In this document: piece after piece, positions 43,036-54,530 of the stretch | How positions within the stretch are numbered: position 1 is the stretch's first letter | Layout of the letters: every line of letters starts with the position of its first letter | Origin: Amphibalanus amphitrite | Taxonomy: Eukaryota; Arthropoda; Thecostraca; Balanomorpha; Balanidae | Reading direction: 5' to 3' | Length of the DNA stretch: 64,000 bases | Assembly (NCBI RefSeq): GCF_019059575.1 | Contig: NW_024881986.1 | Span: 345,501 to 409,500, forward strand | Translations under genes and position numbers: made by a program | The notes under the pieces: model-generated | The model's database searches: none | What the model was told of the DNA's origin: nothing | Seen by the model: the letters and a program-made list of their open reading frames with translations, nothing else

Positions 43036-43941
43036 TTAACCCTCGCATGTGTAGGGGGGGGGGGTCGGATGGACCCCCCCCCCATGGTTTTTCGCGAATA
43101 ACTCGCGTAAAAGCTACCGATCGCGACGAAATTTTCAGTACCCTCACATTGATCAATTTTACACCTACCCTGAAAATTTCATGACCCTGACCAAAATGAC
43201 CTTTGACCTGTGACCTCTTTTCCGAGACCATGTTTGGCCGGAATCGCGATTCCGCGTATGTCGGCTCGCATTTGCCGCGCGTTTGCAAGCTTTTCGTGGT
43301 TTCAAACGTTCAAACATGTGATTTGATGTTGCTCCCATGCATTAGGGTGGGTGTCAAGGTCACCTGAAGGTCAGGTCAGGTCATTGACCTTTGGTGACCT
43401 CGGGCGACCTCGGTTCACTTTTTCGAGTTGTACATGTTTCTAGGCTAGTTTTTGGAGCTGAGTTCGAATTTAGCAACCATTTGAACATTTACGAAGTAGT
43501 TTTGGTGCCTTTGTAACATGTTACGAAGCTGTCAGAGGCGGTTGACACGTACTACGAATGCCTGTCACGACACCTACTGGTTGACCTGACCTGACCTGAC
43601 CCGACCTGGTCTAAATGCTTAAAAACATCATCTGTGATCAAAACTAACACGATATTCGTGATCAGCACCCCGAAAAACCCCTTAGCAGCCACACTTTACG
43701 ACTTTCTAATAGGTCCCGATTTTCCCGACTTTGGGTCATTGACCTGACCTGGAAGGTCAACCAATGACCTAGGACCTTAAAATTGGGTATCATCGGCTTC
43801 CTCTCGTCACGGGCAACACGCTCGTTTTTTCCGCGAAGCTCTAGCTCGATCAGGGGCCAAACGGCAAGGGGGTGGGTCCAACCGACCCCCCCCCCCCTAC
43901 ACATTAGAAGCTGGCAAACGCCGCACACATGCGAGGGTTAA
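43036..43941. mobile_element. TTAA-CCC element, chained to the next
   Basis: TTAACCCTCGCATGTGTAGG at the left and CACACATGCGAGGGTTAA at the right. The terminal hairpins are GGTCGGATGGACC and GGGTCCAACCGACCC within G/C runs. It contains a full AGGTCA-rich core that serves as reference for the fragments at 960, 27955, 29405 and 31500. The right TTAA is shared. Confidence 0.88.
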
Positions 43942-44445
43942 CCCTCGCCCGCACATGCCATTTTCCCATCCTAGAACGGACATGGGGGGGGGGGGTGGCT
44001 GCCACCCCCTGCGCCGTTTCGTTCCTGTTGGAGATAGAGCTTCGCAGTAAAGATCAATTTTTTTTTTTGGAAGAGACGAATCCAATGCAGTACCCAGTTT
44101 TACCTTCTCAAGTCAATCATTGACCTTCCAGGTCAGGTCAAACTAAAAAAATGTTGCTGTTTTGGGTCACCGTTGGATATCAAGTGTTAGTGCGCTGCTT
44201 ATCATACACCGATGGCGATGCCGTTTTCTGGTGCCAAGCCAGCTAGAACCTCTTTGTCACACTACCCGGCTACCCGATCGCCGAAACCAAAACCGCAGAA
44301 ACTTGAAATTTTCAGTGGACATCAAGAAAGGATAGAGGAGCAGCTATACGAAAAATCAGGCTTCCAGCTCTAAAAATGTTGAGTGCAGAGCAGAAAGAAC
44401 TACCTGGGGTGGCAACCCCCCCCCCCATGTGCGGGCGAGGGTTAA
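43938..44445. mobile_element. TTAA-CCC element, second of chain
   Basis: TTAACCCTCGCCCGCACATG and its reverse complement bound 508 bp. Hairpins are GGGGGTGGCTGCCACCCCC and GGGGTGGCAACCCC. It ends 103 bp before the coiled-coil exon of F-box copy 2. Confidence 0.88.
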
Positions 44446-44547
44446 CGCTTTCAAGAAAGACTAATTACAGATGGTTTGTTTGTCATTGTCTCTTCTGATT
44501 ACTGGAAGCCTATAGGAATGGATACCTACTTATCATTTGTGTTTCAG

Positions 44548-44897
44548 ATGGACTTAGAAGATCTGTGCGGGGAGCTGGCTGCTCTTCGTAAAGAGTTTGT
44601 TGGTTTGAAGGGAGAAGTGACCACCCTGCAGGGGGAGGTGACTACACTGAAGGGAGACAACGCCACACTGAAGGGAGAAGTGACCACACTGAAGGGAGAC
44701 AACGCCACACTGAAGGGAGACAACGCCACACTGAAGGGAGACAACACCACACTGCGTCAGGAGGTGGTCCATCTACGTGAAGAGGTGGTCCGCCTGCGAC
44801 AGGCTGTCCTCGAGGAGCGCACCACTCGCGAGGTCGTCGTGGAGGAGCTGCGGCAGGAGGTCCGCCGGCGAGCGGCGCCATCCGGCCGTCCGCAGGG
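44548..44897 (+). CDS. coiled-coil N-terminal exon of F-box copy 2
   Basis: A TTTCAG acceptor at 44542-44547 is followed directly by ATG. 116 codons are open, with a donor GTGAGG after 44897 in phase 2. The next exon (acceptor CACAG, 45402) begins in the matching phase. The protein has strong heptads: a TLKGDNA/TLKGEVT heptapeptide repeated about six times (residues ~26-70), then a Glu/Arg-rich helix. It would place a coiled coil before the F-box. No counterpart was found before copy 1, where a hAT element and spacer lie instead. Confidence 0.6.
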
Positions 44898-45401
44898 GTG
44901 AGGCTGGGAGGCAGCAGGGGTGGCACCAGGGGTTAATCGGTGGGATGACACTAGGGACTAACAGTAACAGTAAGCCGGCCTTGATTGCAAGAGATGACTC
45001 TTAAGGTGTGGACAGCTGGTCTGTATGTCAAGCTGGTTGTGGAGGCAAGAGTCAAATTTGTTTGTGAAGAAACTTTGTAAGAGGTTATTCGGTTTTGTAC
45101 ACAGTTTGTCTGTTAGAGTACGCATTATTTTGTGGATAGTTTGTCTGTAAGAGTTGGTACGTACATCTTATTTTGTGAATAGTTTGTCTGTAAGGTGACA
45201 CTCGTTTTGGTAGCCAGCTTGTCTGTAAAAGACTGGGAGGCAGCAGGAGCTAGACAGGGTTTGGGAAAGGACTCTGTGGCCTTACCTAGGTCAATGGTAC
45301 GGTGCTGCCCCGGAAGTGAAGATAACTATCTGGAAATTATCGCCTAACCACTGACCTCTGATGACGTCACACCATGTCACTCTGACGTCATTTTGTCACA
45401 G
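44898..45401 (+). other. intron 1 of F-box copy 2
   Basis: A degenerate repeat of TTTGTCTGTAAGAG-type motifs lies at about 45100-45240. The last 100 bp resemble 5285-5389 before copy 1, including two TGACGTCA motifs. Confidence 0.5.
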
Positions 45402-45898
45402 TGACGTCGAAGAGGTGATGACGCTGAAGGACGGAACCGGCGACAAGTGTGACGTCATCAGCACCTGTGACGTCATCACCCAAGATAAGGAGGAGGCGGG
45501 ACTGGCGGGCGGTGACGTGCGAGAGGCTGTACCGCGATGGCCTTCTCTTATTTATCTCCTGGACCACGACGTGCTGAAGGTGGTGCTGAGCAAAATGGAC
45601 TGCTGGGAAATGATCCGCGCCAGGCGGGGTAAGTGTTCTGGCAACTGACATTGTTTGCAGGACGGTAGAAAAGATAATAGATCATGCTTCATTATGATAT
45701 ACAGTCCTTCTTGGAGTTCCTTTCCTAGAAACCGGCGAGCTCGGCACGAGACATTACATCACTGGCACTCCGGAACCGGGACAGACAGACTGGCCAAGGC
45801 CGTATAAAGACTGGCAAAGGGCAGGCTGGCACAGGATTCGTATGTGAATTCAGGGCTGCTCGGTATACTCTTTGTTATAGAATAGCTTCTTCTTTTAA

Positions 45899-47065
45899 TT
45901 AACCCGCGCCCGGCTGGGGGTCCTGGATTTCCACGCCCTGCTGGGGGGGATGTTTGAACACCCCCCCCCCCCCTTGTAACTCGGCTCCTGGGCCACGTAG
46001 CGATACCCGGAAGGCGGCGTTCGACAGAGCGTCAAAAATAATGACGAAATCACTTCGGTCAATTTTTTGGTCAGGTCAAAGGTCAGGTCACCAGAGGTAA
46101 TTGAAGGCAAAATTTCGCCGATTTCCAGGTCTAATGTCGAAAATTTCCAAGAAGCCAACGCATAACTCGGGAACCAATAGAGCTACAGCGCCGCGGAAAA
46201 GCGCATTCGATAGCCCTATTAGCGCCCTTTCTGAGTATTCTCTCAGATTTGACCTAACGTCAACGATTTTGCCTGCAGGGGGCAAAAACTGTAAAAGTAG
46301 CCGATTTTTTCGGAAACAGTTTTTCTGCAATAACTTTTGACCCAAGCCTTTTACGAGCTTACTTTTACTGGCATCGTGTTCCTCTCGTCAAGACGCATCG
46401 AATGAACTATAACTTGACCTTGAAAGGTCAACTTGAAAATTTGACCTCAGGTCAAGGTCATGACCTGACCGGAAAGGGTCATGTTGCATATCAGTCGATC
46501 CGTATCGTCGAGCTGAACACATCTAAGGCGTTTTCATCGCTCTAGCATGCCTCTATCAAAAGTTATTTGCGAAAAACTGTTAGATACCATTCGTGACCTA
46601 AGATGACCTCAGGGCATAAACAAGGGTCACGGACACCATTTTCATGTTCAGTGTGTCTAAACCACTTGTAATTCGGTGTTTGGGAGTGTTTATAATGTCT
46701 GTCGTCCAAAAGAGGCGCATTTCAATGTTCTCCCATAGACTTATAATGGGGAGGTCGCAAAATTGACCTGACCTTAGGTCATCTATATCAAAATTCTGAG
46801 ATAAACATTTTGTACATGCTATTGCTCTTAGCAATCGCTGAAAGTTTCAAAGCGATCGGTCACTCGTTGTAGCTATGACAGACATTGAAACTTTTTATGA
46901 GGTGAGGTCACTTCAAGTGACCTGGTGACCTGACCTTGAATGACCTTGGTCTGAAATTTTCACAACATGTGTAGAATTGATGTATGCGCCGCCGTTTTTT
47001 AAGATATTCGCGAAAAACCACAAGGGGGGTGACACCCCCCCCCCCCCAAGCAGGGCGCGGGTTAA
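45899..47065. mobile_element. TTAA-CCC element in intron 2 of copy 2
   Basis: Inverted copy of the 24499 subfamily: TTAACCCGCGCCCGGCTGG at the left and CAGGGCGCGGGTTAA at the right. It lies between F-box exons 45402-45628 and 47148-47345; the same intron in copy 1 is only 288 bp. Terminal hairpins are present. Confidence 0.88.
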
Positions 47066-47804
47066 AGATACCAAAGCTGTCTTTAAATGAACAATGACGT
47101 TCTCGTCAAAGTGCTCCTTCTTTTTTTTGTTCCTTCGGTGCCGACAGTCTCCCGTCGGTGGCGGTCCGCCGTCGACGATATCGTCGGCGACTGTCGGCGG
47201 GAGCTAACCGATCAACAAACTCGAGGTGGAGAAGTCCCTGCGCCGGCTACGGGCCTAGAGCTCGTAGTGAAGACACAGGACCAGCCGAAGATGACTGAAC
47301 TGCGGGCGCCGACGGCTGAGACAGACACCGACCTTCGACTGGTCGGTGAGTCCTGTGTGAAACGCACTAGACACGACATGGTACGCTTTGTCCCGCTGTA
47401 ACTCGTTCCTTGTCGATATGATGATATGAGCGATCACTTCTTCACTGACTAGTGCTGCTTCATTCCAGCGGCCACCTGCCACGCCCTGGAGAAGGCTAAC
47501 CTGCGCGGCTTCAAGCTGCGAGTCTCTGCCCTGCGCCGGCTGGGCAGTCTCTGCCCTGCACCACTGACCAATGGCCATGACAAATGTAGGGAACACGTGG
47601 CTTTTATGTTCCGCTTACTACTGCACTTTATCAAGTTGACAAAACGTAGCGCCTATCGTTAAACACATATCGTACTGATCATGCTAATGAGTATATGAAT
47701 TTGGCTATTATGTATGAGTATAATGCTTATACATCTTATTCTCAATAACGGTGGGCGCTCGAGGCTGCCACGCTATTATGGACTTGTTAGAAGGATGGCC
47801 TATA

Positions 47805-48602
47805 CAGGGTGATCCAAAAAATTTGGAACCCCTAACTTAAAATGTCTATAGGTCCGAAAGAATTCACTTTATTGACAAATTGCGAGCTCCATTAGAAAGA
47901 GCATTACGTTCTCTATAAAATAACGTCAAATTGGTGCATGTTTGTTGTTAAGCATTGGCACACTATTAACTTGTGGAATGAGCGTCAGAAAACTGAGTGA
48001 AACGAAATTGCCAAATTTAACAATGCGCTGAAATCCGTTAGCACTCTATCTGTTGTCTTTTTGCGAAATACACCTCTTCCAAATTCAATTTTATTTCATA
48101 AAAGTTAACACAGAAGCACACAGTAGAACAGATACACGCGTCCTAACTCCTAACTTCCGCTATTCATCACAGCATGTGCTCAACGCGAGCTCCGGGGGCC
48201 GTCACGCAGGCCTGCAATTGCTTGGGGACAGCTCCGACTGCGCGGGCCAGCAGTCTCTGGGACAACTGGTCCCAGCAGGCCGTCAGCCTTTCCTTTCCTT
48301 ACAATAGCACGTGAATGAGCTATTTTTATTGATGAATCTCCAACAAGCGACATGGTCAGAACAGCAAACCGGTAATCACTGATTTGCGCATAATGTTCAA
48401 AACCGTTTCACGAGTTTCGTGACACAAATTTTATAGGCATATGTCTAGGGCAATATTTATAATAATAAGTAGGTACAATCAACTTGGTTTTATAGATAAT
48501 TGAACGCTCTTTCTAATGGTGTTTGCAATTTATCAATCAAGTGAAAATTTCCTGACTTACAGACATGTTAGGTTACGGGTTCCATTTTTATGGATCACCC
48601 TG
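47805..48602 (-). mobile_element. TA-duplicating DNA transposon remnant
   Basis: CAGGGTGATCC...GGATCACCCTG termini flanked by TA at 47803-47804 and 48603-48604, the Tc1/mariner-type signature. A minus-strand stretch (about 48150-48300) reads RLLARAVGAVPKQLQACV and then RVEHML before a stop, resembling the C-terminus of an IS630-type transposase. Most of the gene is deleted. It lies in the zone where exons 3-4 of copy 2 were lost. Confidence 0.7.
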
Positions 48603-49338
48603 TATAAAGCAGTTGGATCTTACTACTGCGCTTTTCCACTATTCCTTTATTGCACTCGCTTGTCCGTTTCCCAAAAAGGCGTCCGTCTTGTTGGTATAGC
48701 ATATATTGCTGATAATATTATTCATCTTCAGTTCCAGCCATTCCAGTCGGTATGTGTGTCTGTCTTTATGTTTTACAGACTCACCGTCCGTGACACCGGA
48801 AGCGACGGGACGCCTCCTGGCTGCCCTCACCGGCTTGAAGGACGTCACTCTTGTTGTATCAGGCGTCATTTCCGAAACTGTGCTAGCCGCCCTCCACGGC
48901 TGCTCCCAGCTGGATACGGTGCAGCTCAGTGACACCCGGCCCCTCGCGGACATCCCTGCCCTGACCCAGTCAGAGGTGGCAGCCGTCAGCAGGTCAGTCG
49001 GCCGGACGGCGACGGCGGGTATTAGGTGTATCTGGATAGACCGCAATAACCCCAGGGATGACCGTATCCGTTGAAGCCTTGGAGGTATACATAGCAGTAC
49101 GGGCACGGGGACACTGGAAATGGAAACAAACGCGTTACAGAAGAATAGGCATCCAAAGACAGGCTTATTTATTCAGGTGATTGTGTTGATGCGATGCAAA
49201 CAGACAGACAGACGGACAAACGGACGGGCAGCTACGTTATCTGGACTGGACTGGTATTTTATATACATGTGGGCATAATATTGAGTGGTATAATGCTCAT
49301 ATACATAGTATCGTGTGAAACATAGTATCGTGGAGTCT

Positions 49339-49546
49339 GGCGGCTCCAGTGGCGCAGTTGGTAAGGCGTCGGTTCTGTGGTCGGGAGGACCCGGGTTCGA
49401 TCCCCGGTGCCGCCCGGCTTCCGGACTGGCGTCCCCAACTGTGTCACTGGTGGGTGGGGTGGGCTCCCGCCTTGCACCGTAGCCCTGAGGAGGAGCAGGA
49501 GCCCTCCCATAAATGGGAAAACATATCCCGTGTGGAGGACGAGGAA

Positions 49547-49577
<31 letters not shown>

Positions 49578-49580
49578 ACG
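49339..49580 (+). mobile_element. tRNA-derived SINE
   Basis: The head has A-box TGGCGCAGTTGGTAAGGCG and B-box GGGTTCGATCCCCGG (about 49350-49412). A body of about 130 bp follows, and then a tail of about seven ATAA units (49547-49577). Copy 1 lacks it at the same intron position (about 19800-19815). It is transcribed by RNA polymerase III when active. Confidence 0.85.
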
Positions 49581-50071
49581 TTGGTAGCTGATTGCAGCAC
49601 CAGACTGGGAACTTGAGATAGCCGGAGGCACATGTTCTGTTATGAATGGCATTAGACCTACATGGTGTCTCCGTGTTGAGTCGCCCGCTGCGCTGGTGCC
49701 ACTGTGTGACTGTGTCCCGTATACTGACCTGTTGGGTTTTGTTATGATCTGTTACAGGATAGCAGTGACCTGCAGGAAACTGAAGAACCTGCACCTCACC
49801 TCCTCACTCGAAAACCGCCAGGCCGTCCTGACCGCCCTGCACGAGACAGACCTGGGATTTGACGGTGGCCAGTCCCGTACCATCTATCTCTGGGTCTCCA
49901 GTAAGTGACGGCGTCTCTGACCACCCACACCAGCCGACACGGCGCCACCGGCCTCTCTGATACGCGCAGACACTGACGCACGTGACGTCACAATAGGTGA
50001 CGTGTATCTCCGTTAGTGACGTCACAGTATCAGTATCAGCCCTCATGACGTCACGTGTCAGTGATACACAC

Positions 50072-50337
50072 TAGAAATGTCAATCGGATACCAACTTTTT
50101 GGTTTACCGATACCAAACCGATACCAACTTGGTATTTGGTATCTTGATCCTAATGTTGTTGGTATTTTGTTGGTAGGTATTACGAATCCGGCTAATGTAT
50201 AAGAGGATACGAATTCGGTAAAAAGTTGGTATTTCCCTCATGTTCCCAAGTTGGTTTGGTTTCGGTATTTTTTTCATGGTTTTGGTTGGCATTTGGTTTG
50301 GTATCGGTATCCCGATTTTCCGTTATTGACATCACTA
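50072..50337. mobile_element. hAT MITE in intron 6 of copy 2
   Basis: TAGAAATGTCAATC...ATTGACATCACTA ends, flanked by ATACACAC at 50064-50071 and 50338-50345. Copy 1 has the single site (GTGATACACACG near 20299). The interior is rich in GGTATCGGTATC motifs. Confidence 0.85.
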
Positions 50338-51559
50338 ATACACACATTGTCATTGTATTTGTTTCTATAACTGTACATAGGTGACGTCATCAGTCTGAGT
50401 TGCCCCATGTAACATCACTAGCAATCAGTGTGTAATCTGACGTGTTCTGTTTCCAGAGTCTGTATACGACAAGCTTACTAAGCCTCCCAACGACAGTAAA
50501 GTCTCCTTGTACCACTATAAATAGACGACATACCTTCCCGGTGCGTCGTCCGCTCCGGTGCCGGCGGCAGTGTCGGAACTCGACAACAGATGGCAGCACC
50601 GTGTCCCGTCGGCAGCGCTGTACGGAGCACATTGCACACCTGGACCTTCATATCCAGAGTTGTTCGGAGCCGCCCTGTCCCATGGGGTCAGGTCCGAGGG
50701 TGCTTTACCGCTGTACCAGGCTGGTTTGGGTTGAGTAGCCACTTGATGGTCATTTGATTTAGGCACAGGCCACAGATTGCTATGTTTGTTGAGGTTGACA
50801 CTGCTTTGATAGACAGTGGGTATGTTCACTGTTCAGTATCCGAGATTTATCACGCTCGGGGCCAGTGTCCAGCCATCGGTGAACCGTTGTCACCGTGCCG
50901 GCGGTACCGCCGTGGTGACGTCACGTGTGTTGTCGTGACGTCACGCTGGCTCACGCCGCTGTGCTGTTGTGTTGTAGTCTCAATTTAGACCAGAGAGTGG
51001 TTGGAGCTAGCTGTGGGGTGTCCGGTCCGGGCGATATCGGACCTCGCCCGTCACTGTGTCGGACCGTCGGTGGTCCGGTCGGCTGTGGTTCGTTTGGACC
51101 GGATATGTCCGGTTCGGTGTCGCTCATGGGATATCACGGGCTGATGGCGATTGAAATACTCAGTGGTTCAGACGTTCAATACACAAATGTTACTGCGATT
51201 TCCAAGCGCAACTATGTAGTGCTGTCATTTAGTGACGGTAACCCGTCAAAGGGATTGTAAGGCTTCTGACCATTATGCAATGCTTTGAACATATCATTCC
51301 ATAATGTCATACGAAGTTGTGATAAAAAGAAGTCACCTACTTGAAGTGACGTGGAGCTCTAATGTCGGATGCTTCATAAAAAGTGCGTGCAACTTCAGAT
51401 TGCCTAGTATAAGTGCTCCGTGAAAATTAAGCCAAACCCAGAGAGCTATCAGTAAAAAGAAAAATCAGGTCATTTCCAGGAAACGTATCCCTCAGGGGAC
51501 AGGGGGAATCATACTTTTTACCCTCACCACCAGCCCAGCATTTCAGTTGACTGACCCTA

Positions 51560-51823
51560 AAGGCCTGGCTACACTATCCGTTTTCTGCGTGCGTTTTTTG
51601 CGGGTTTGCGGGTTTTGCGTAATATCGTTTTAGAATAAAAAACGAAATAACGTTTTTGTGATGTTTTTTATATTAAATTTTAGTTAATATAAGAGATGTT
51701 TTAACTTTTGTACCTAACTAATGCACAAGTCAACTAATGTTAAGTTTATATTTATAGCTTTTTTTTCTCGAACGATATTACGCAAAAAACGCACGCAGAA
51801 AACGCATAGTGTAGCCAGGCCTT
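51560..51823. mobile_element. TA-duplicating MITE
   Basis: AAGGCCTGGCTACACTAT...AGTGTAGCCAGGCCTT ends, with TA at 51558-51559 and 51824-51825. Copy 1 has the uninterrupted site (ACCGTTAGGCTG near 39733). It folds on itself for at least 35 bp through the CGTTTTCTGCGTGCG arms. Confidence 0.85.
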
Positions 51824-52109
51824 TAGGCTGTGCTGAATATCACACATGAAGTGTGTCTATGGTGATCAATGTGTCACCCAGCCGGTGCAGTGCGGCACAG
51901 CCTACCACTGCAGGCAGCTGATTGCCCGAGCGGGCAATTTCTCAGCGCTGAGAAACGGTGCATCGTTCTGCCGTCAACTGTAGACTGTACAGTGTGTATT
52001 AGTTATATTACAGCTGTATGGACACAGCACGGGTACGGATCCCTGACACCATACCATCGACTGGTGGATACAGGACACGGTTTAGTATCCAGCGGTGCGA
52101 TACAGCCGG

Positions 52110-52340
52110 TGGTCGTTATTTCTTTTAGAGAAGGTTGGATACCGCCAGTGGACACTATTTCTTTTAGAAGGCTGCATACCGCCAGTGGCCATTATCACTT
52201 TTAGAAGGCTGGATACCGCCAGTGGCCGCTATTATTTTACTGAAGGCTGGATACCGCCATTGCGGGCCATTATCACTTTTAGAAGGCTAGATGTCGCCAG
52301 TGGCTACTATCACCGGCATGATGTCGCCAGTGGCCCTATC
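52110..52340. repeat. 38-bp tandem repeat, about six copies
   Basis: Units of the type AGAAGGCTGGATACCGCCAG, expanded relative to copy 1 at 39995-40115. Confidence 0.7.
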
Positions 52341-52734
52341 ACATAGAGGGAAAGCGTCCAATAGGGCCTTTCGGTTGTTTTCTCAATTAGGTACTCCCCT
52401 CTAAAAAGTGGTGAATAGTGACGTAACGTTTATCACTCAGTTCTAATCAATACCCTTACCTGAAAACGTTCGTGGTCCAATCATTGACCTTTGAAATTTT
52501 GCATTGTTTTAAGACAATATTCGACAAGAATGGTGATTCTCCGCATATAGCGCATATAATTTGTACGTGCACTTCACTTTTGCAAGAAGAAGTGAGTTAA
52601 AAAAAGGAATGAAGTTTGCCCTCTGGCTTATTGTAGCGTCAATGTCATTCAATTTTGATGAACTTTAGGTCTTGATGAGCTCCTTTTTGAAGGTGAAACT
52701 CATGGGTACCTATGTATATGTTACGGGTCATATG

Positions 52735-52890
52735 CTAACTTGGGCAGTATGCAAACTACCCGGGCAGTATGCATACTACCCAACAGCCCGGGCGGTATGC
52801 ATACCGCCCGGGTAGTATGCATAGGTACTACCCGACCCCTTGGCAGTATACATACCGCCCAAAAGCTTGGGCAGTTTGCATACTGCCCAC
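52735..52890. repeat. GGGCAGTATGC palindromic cluster
   Basis: About nine direct and inverted variants of GGGCAGTATGC / GCATACTGCCC (also GGGCGGTATGCATACCGCCC, a full palindrome) occur in 150 bp. They create many alternative hairpins around the TATGCATA centre. Confidence 0.7.
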
Positions 52891-53354
52891 TTTCCGACTT
52901 TAAGTTGTGTTATACATATATGTCCACATTACGAAAATAAATGGCTCGCTGGGTAACAATAGATCAACCGAAAATAATTGTTTACCGTCAAACGTGATTG
53001 CTCGATTGTAGGATGGAATGAGGATTGGAATCAAAATCTTGAAAATACTTTTCCAAATTCCATTGTTGAATTACTAGTGGCAAGCAAGTCATTGTCATTG
53101 TGAAGCGTGAACTGAATGAAATGAAACGACGACATATGTAGTGTCAGCATTTGGCTTAGGCTTGGCACCTTGACCGTAGAGGGTGTTATTACAATTTCAA
53201 TACCTACTGCTGCATGCAATTATTTTTAGGTAAGACGTTATAAGTTGTTATGAAAACTCATCAAATTAAATTTTGAAAAGCCATCTCACTTTCCGAACGC
53301 AATTGCACTCGCAGTTTCTTCGCCAATTCAGCAAACGAAGGCATCTGAGCAGTA
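52891..53354. other. unassigned AT-rich spacer
   Basis: No gene, terminal repeat or array is recognised. Confidence 0.35.
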
Positions 53355-54530
53355 GCGGCGGAACACCTTCAATTAAGGGGGGGGGGGGGCACTGACGACT
53401 TTTGGTCCCATTCTTTTCATGCAACGCCCATAGGGCTAATGTTAACCCGGCAGTTGCTGGGGTATTTCGCCACCCACCGTTTGCTGGGGGGGGGGGGGGC
53501 GTTAAACGCCCCCAGCCGATAACTCGAGAACCAATAGGCGCAGCGAAACGCACGAGGCGGCAAACGAAAGAACGCGACGAGACGCTTCAGATGAGTACTT
53601 TAAAATTGAATTTTGAGGTCACAGGTCGGGTCAAGGTCAGGTCAAACACCTGAAATCGGGCTTTCAGTAGCATGGACTTCAGGACTTCGAAATGGGCGCC
53701 TCTCGTCATAAACTCTGTCAAAACGGTGCACAATCCATCATATAAGGCCTACAAGAGTGTCAGCTCCATGTAGGGGTCAGTCAAGCATAGGTCAGGGTCA
53801 AGGTCAGGTCAACCGGGCAGGCACATATCCCCGAAAATCAAAACTGATATTCGCAGCCTGTGACACATGTTTTATGGGTAATTTGGGGCGTAGAACACGA
53901 TGGTGGCATTCATTTTATCATATGTGTACGTGTTTGGCTAAAAAAGTTCAATTTAAGAAATACATGTATCATGGTCGTGAAGTAGTCACGAGAAATTGCC
54001 AAGATTCAGTTCAAGATTTTGGAAAATGCGGAACGATAATCAATAATCGAAGATAGCCATTTCATTGTTCATGGTATTGGCAGTCTAATGGTGTTTGCGG
54101 CATGTCTGTATGTCTATTCTGTGATTTTATATGATTTTTCGAACATATGCCGTTTTTGGTCGAAAACTCAGAAATCATGACGTCACTAAAACCTCGATAT
54201 CTCAAAAATTTTCCGACCGATTTTTTTGAAACTTTGTCGCAATAATCTTTAGTCAATTCCCTACAGGTACCCAAATTTGGAGCGCCAATCGCTGAAAGTT
54301 TCAAAGCAATCTGTCACTAGGTGTAGCTATATGGCAGACATTGGAACTTTTTATAAGGTGAGGTCACTTCAAGTAACTTGGTGACCTGACCTTGAATGAC
54401 CTTTGTCTGAAATTTTTACAACATGTGTAGAATTGATGTATGATAAGGTGTGCCAAAAACGGCGTTCGCGAAAAACCATTAGGGGGGGGGGTGTTCAAAC
54501 CCCCCCCCCTCCAGCAGGACGCGGGCTAAA
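53355..54530. mobile_element. hAT-like end with composite TTAA element
   Basis: CAGTAGCGGCGGAACACC at 53355 begins a hAT-type MITE like 35805. A TTAA element starts at 53442 (TTAACCCGGCAGTTGCTGG, same as 10926). From about 54160 the sequence instead matches the end of the CCCGCGCCC subfamily and finishes GCAGGACGCGGGCTAA near 54528. So two different TTAA elements appear to be fused. Confidence 0.6.

Larger units (their letters stand above)
44548..50524 (+). pseudogene. F-box/LRR protein, copy 2, exon-depleted
   Basis: Exons recognised: 44548-44897 (coiled coil), 45402-45628 (F-box, VLKVVLSKMDCWEMIRARR), 47148-47345 (SRRWRSAVDD), a 5' part of exon 3 from 47469 to about 47541, 48779-48992, 49758-49900 and 50457-50524 (TAG). 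The 3' half of exon 3 and all of exon 4 are missing, replaced by unrelated sequence and a TA-type transposon. Because exons 2-4 have symmetric phase 1, splicing exon 2 to exon 5 would keep the frame, so a shortened protein remains possible. Otherwise it is a pseudogene. Exons 5 and 6 match copy 1 in length exactly (214 and 143 nt). Confidence 0.62.
51008..52715 (+). other. duplicated 3' flank of F-box copy 2
   Basis: Homologous to 39182-40500. The frame ending MAIEILSGSD...PSKGL is open upstream here (111 codons, 50925-51260). A tandem array lies at 52110-52340. Coding status is unproven. Confidence 0.5.
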
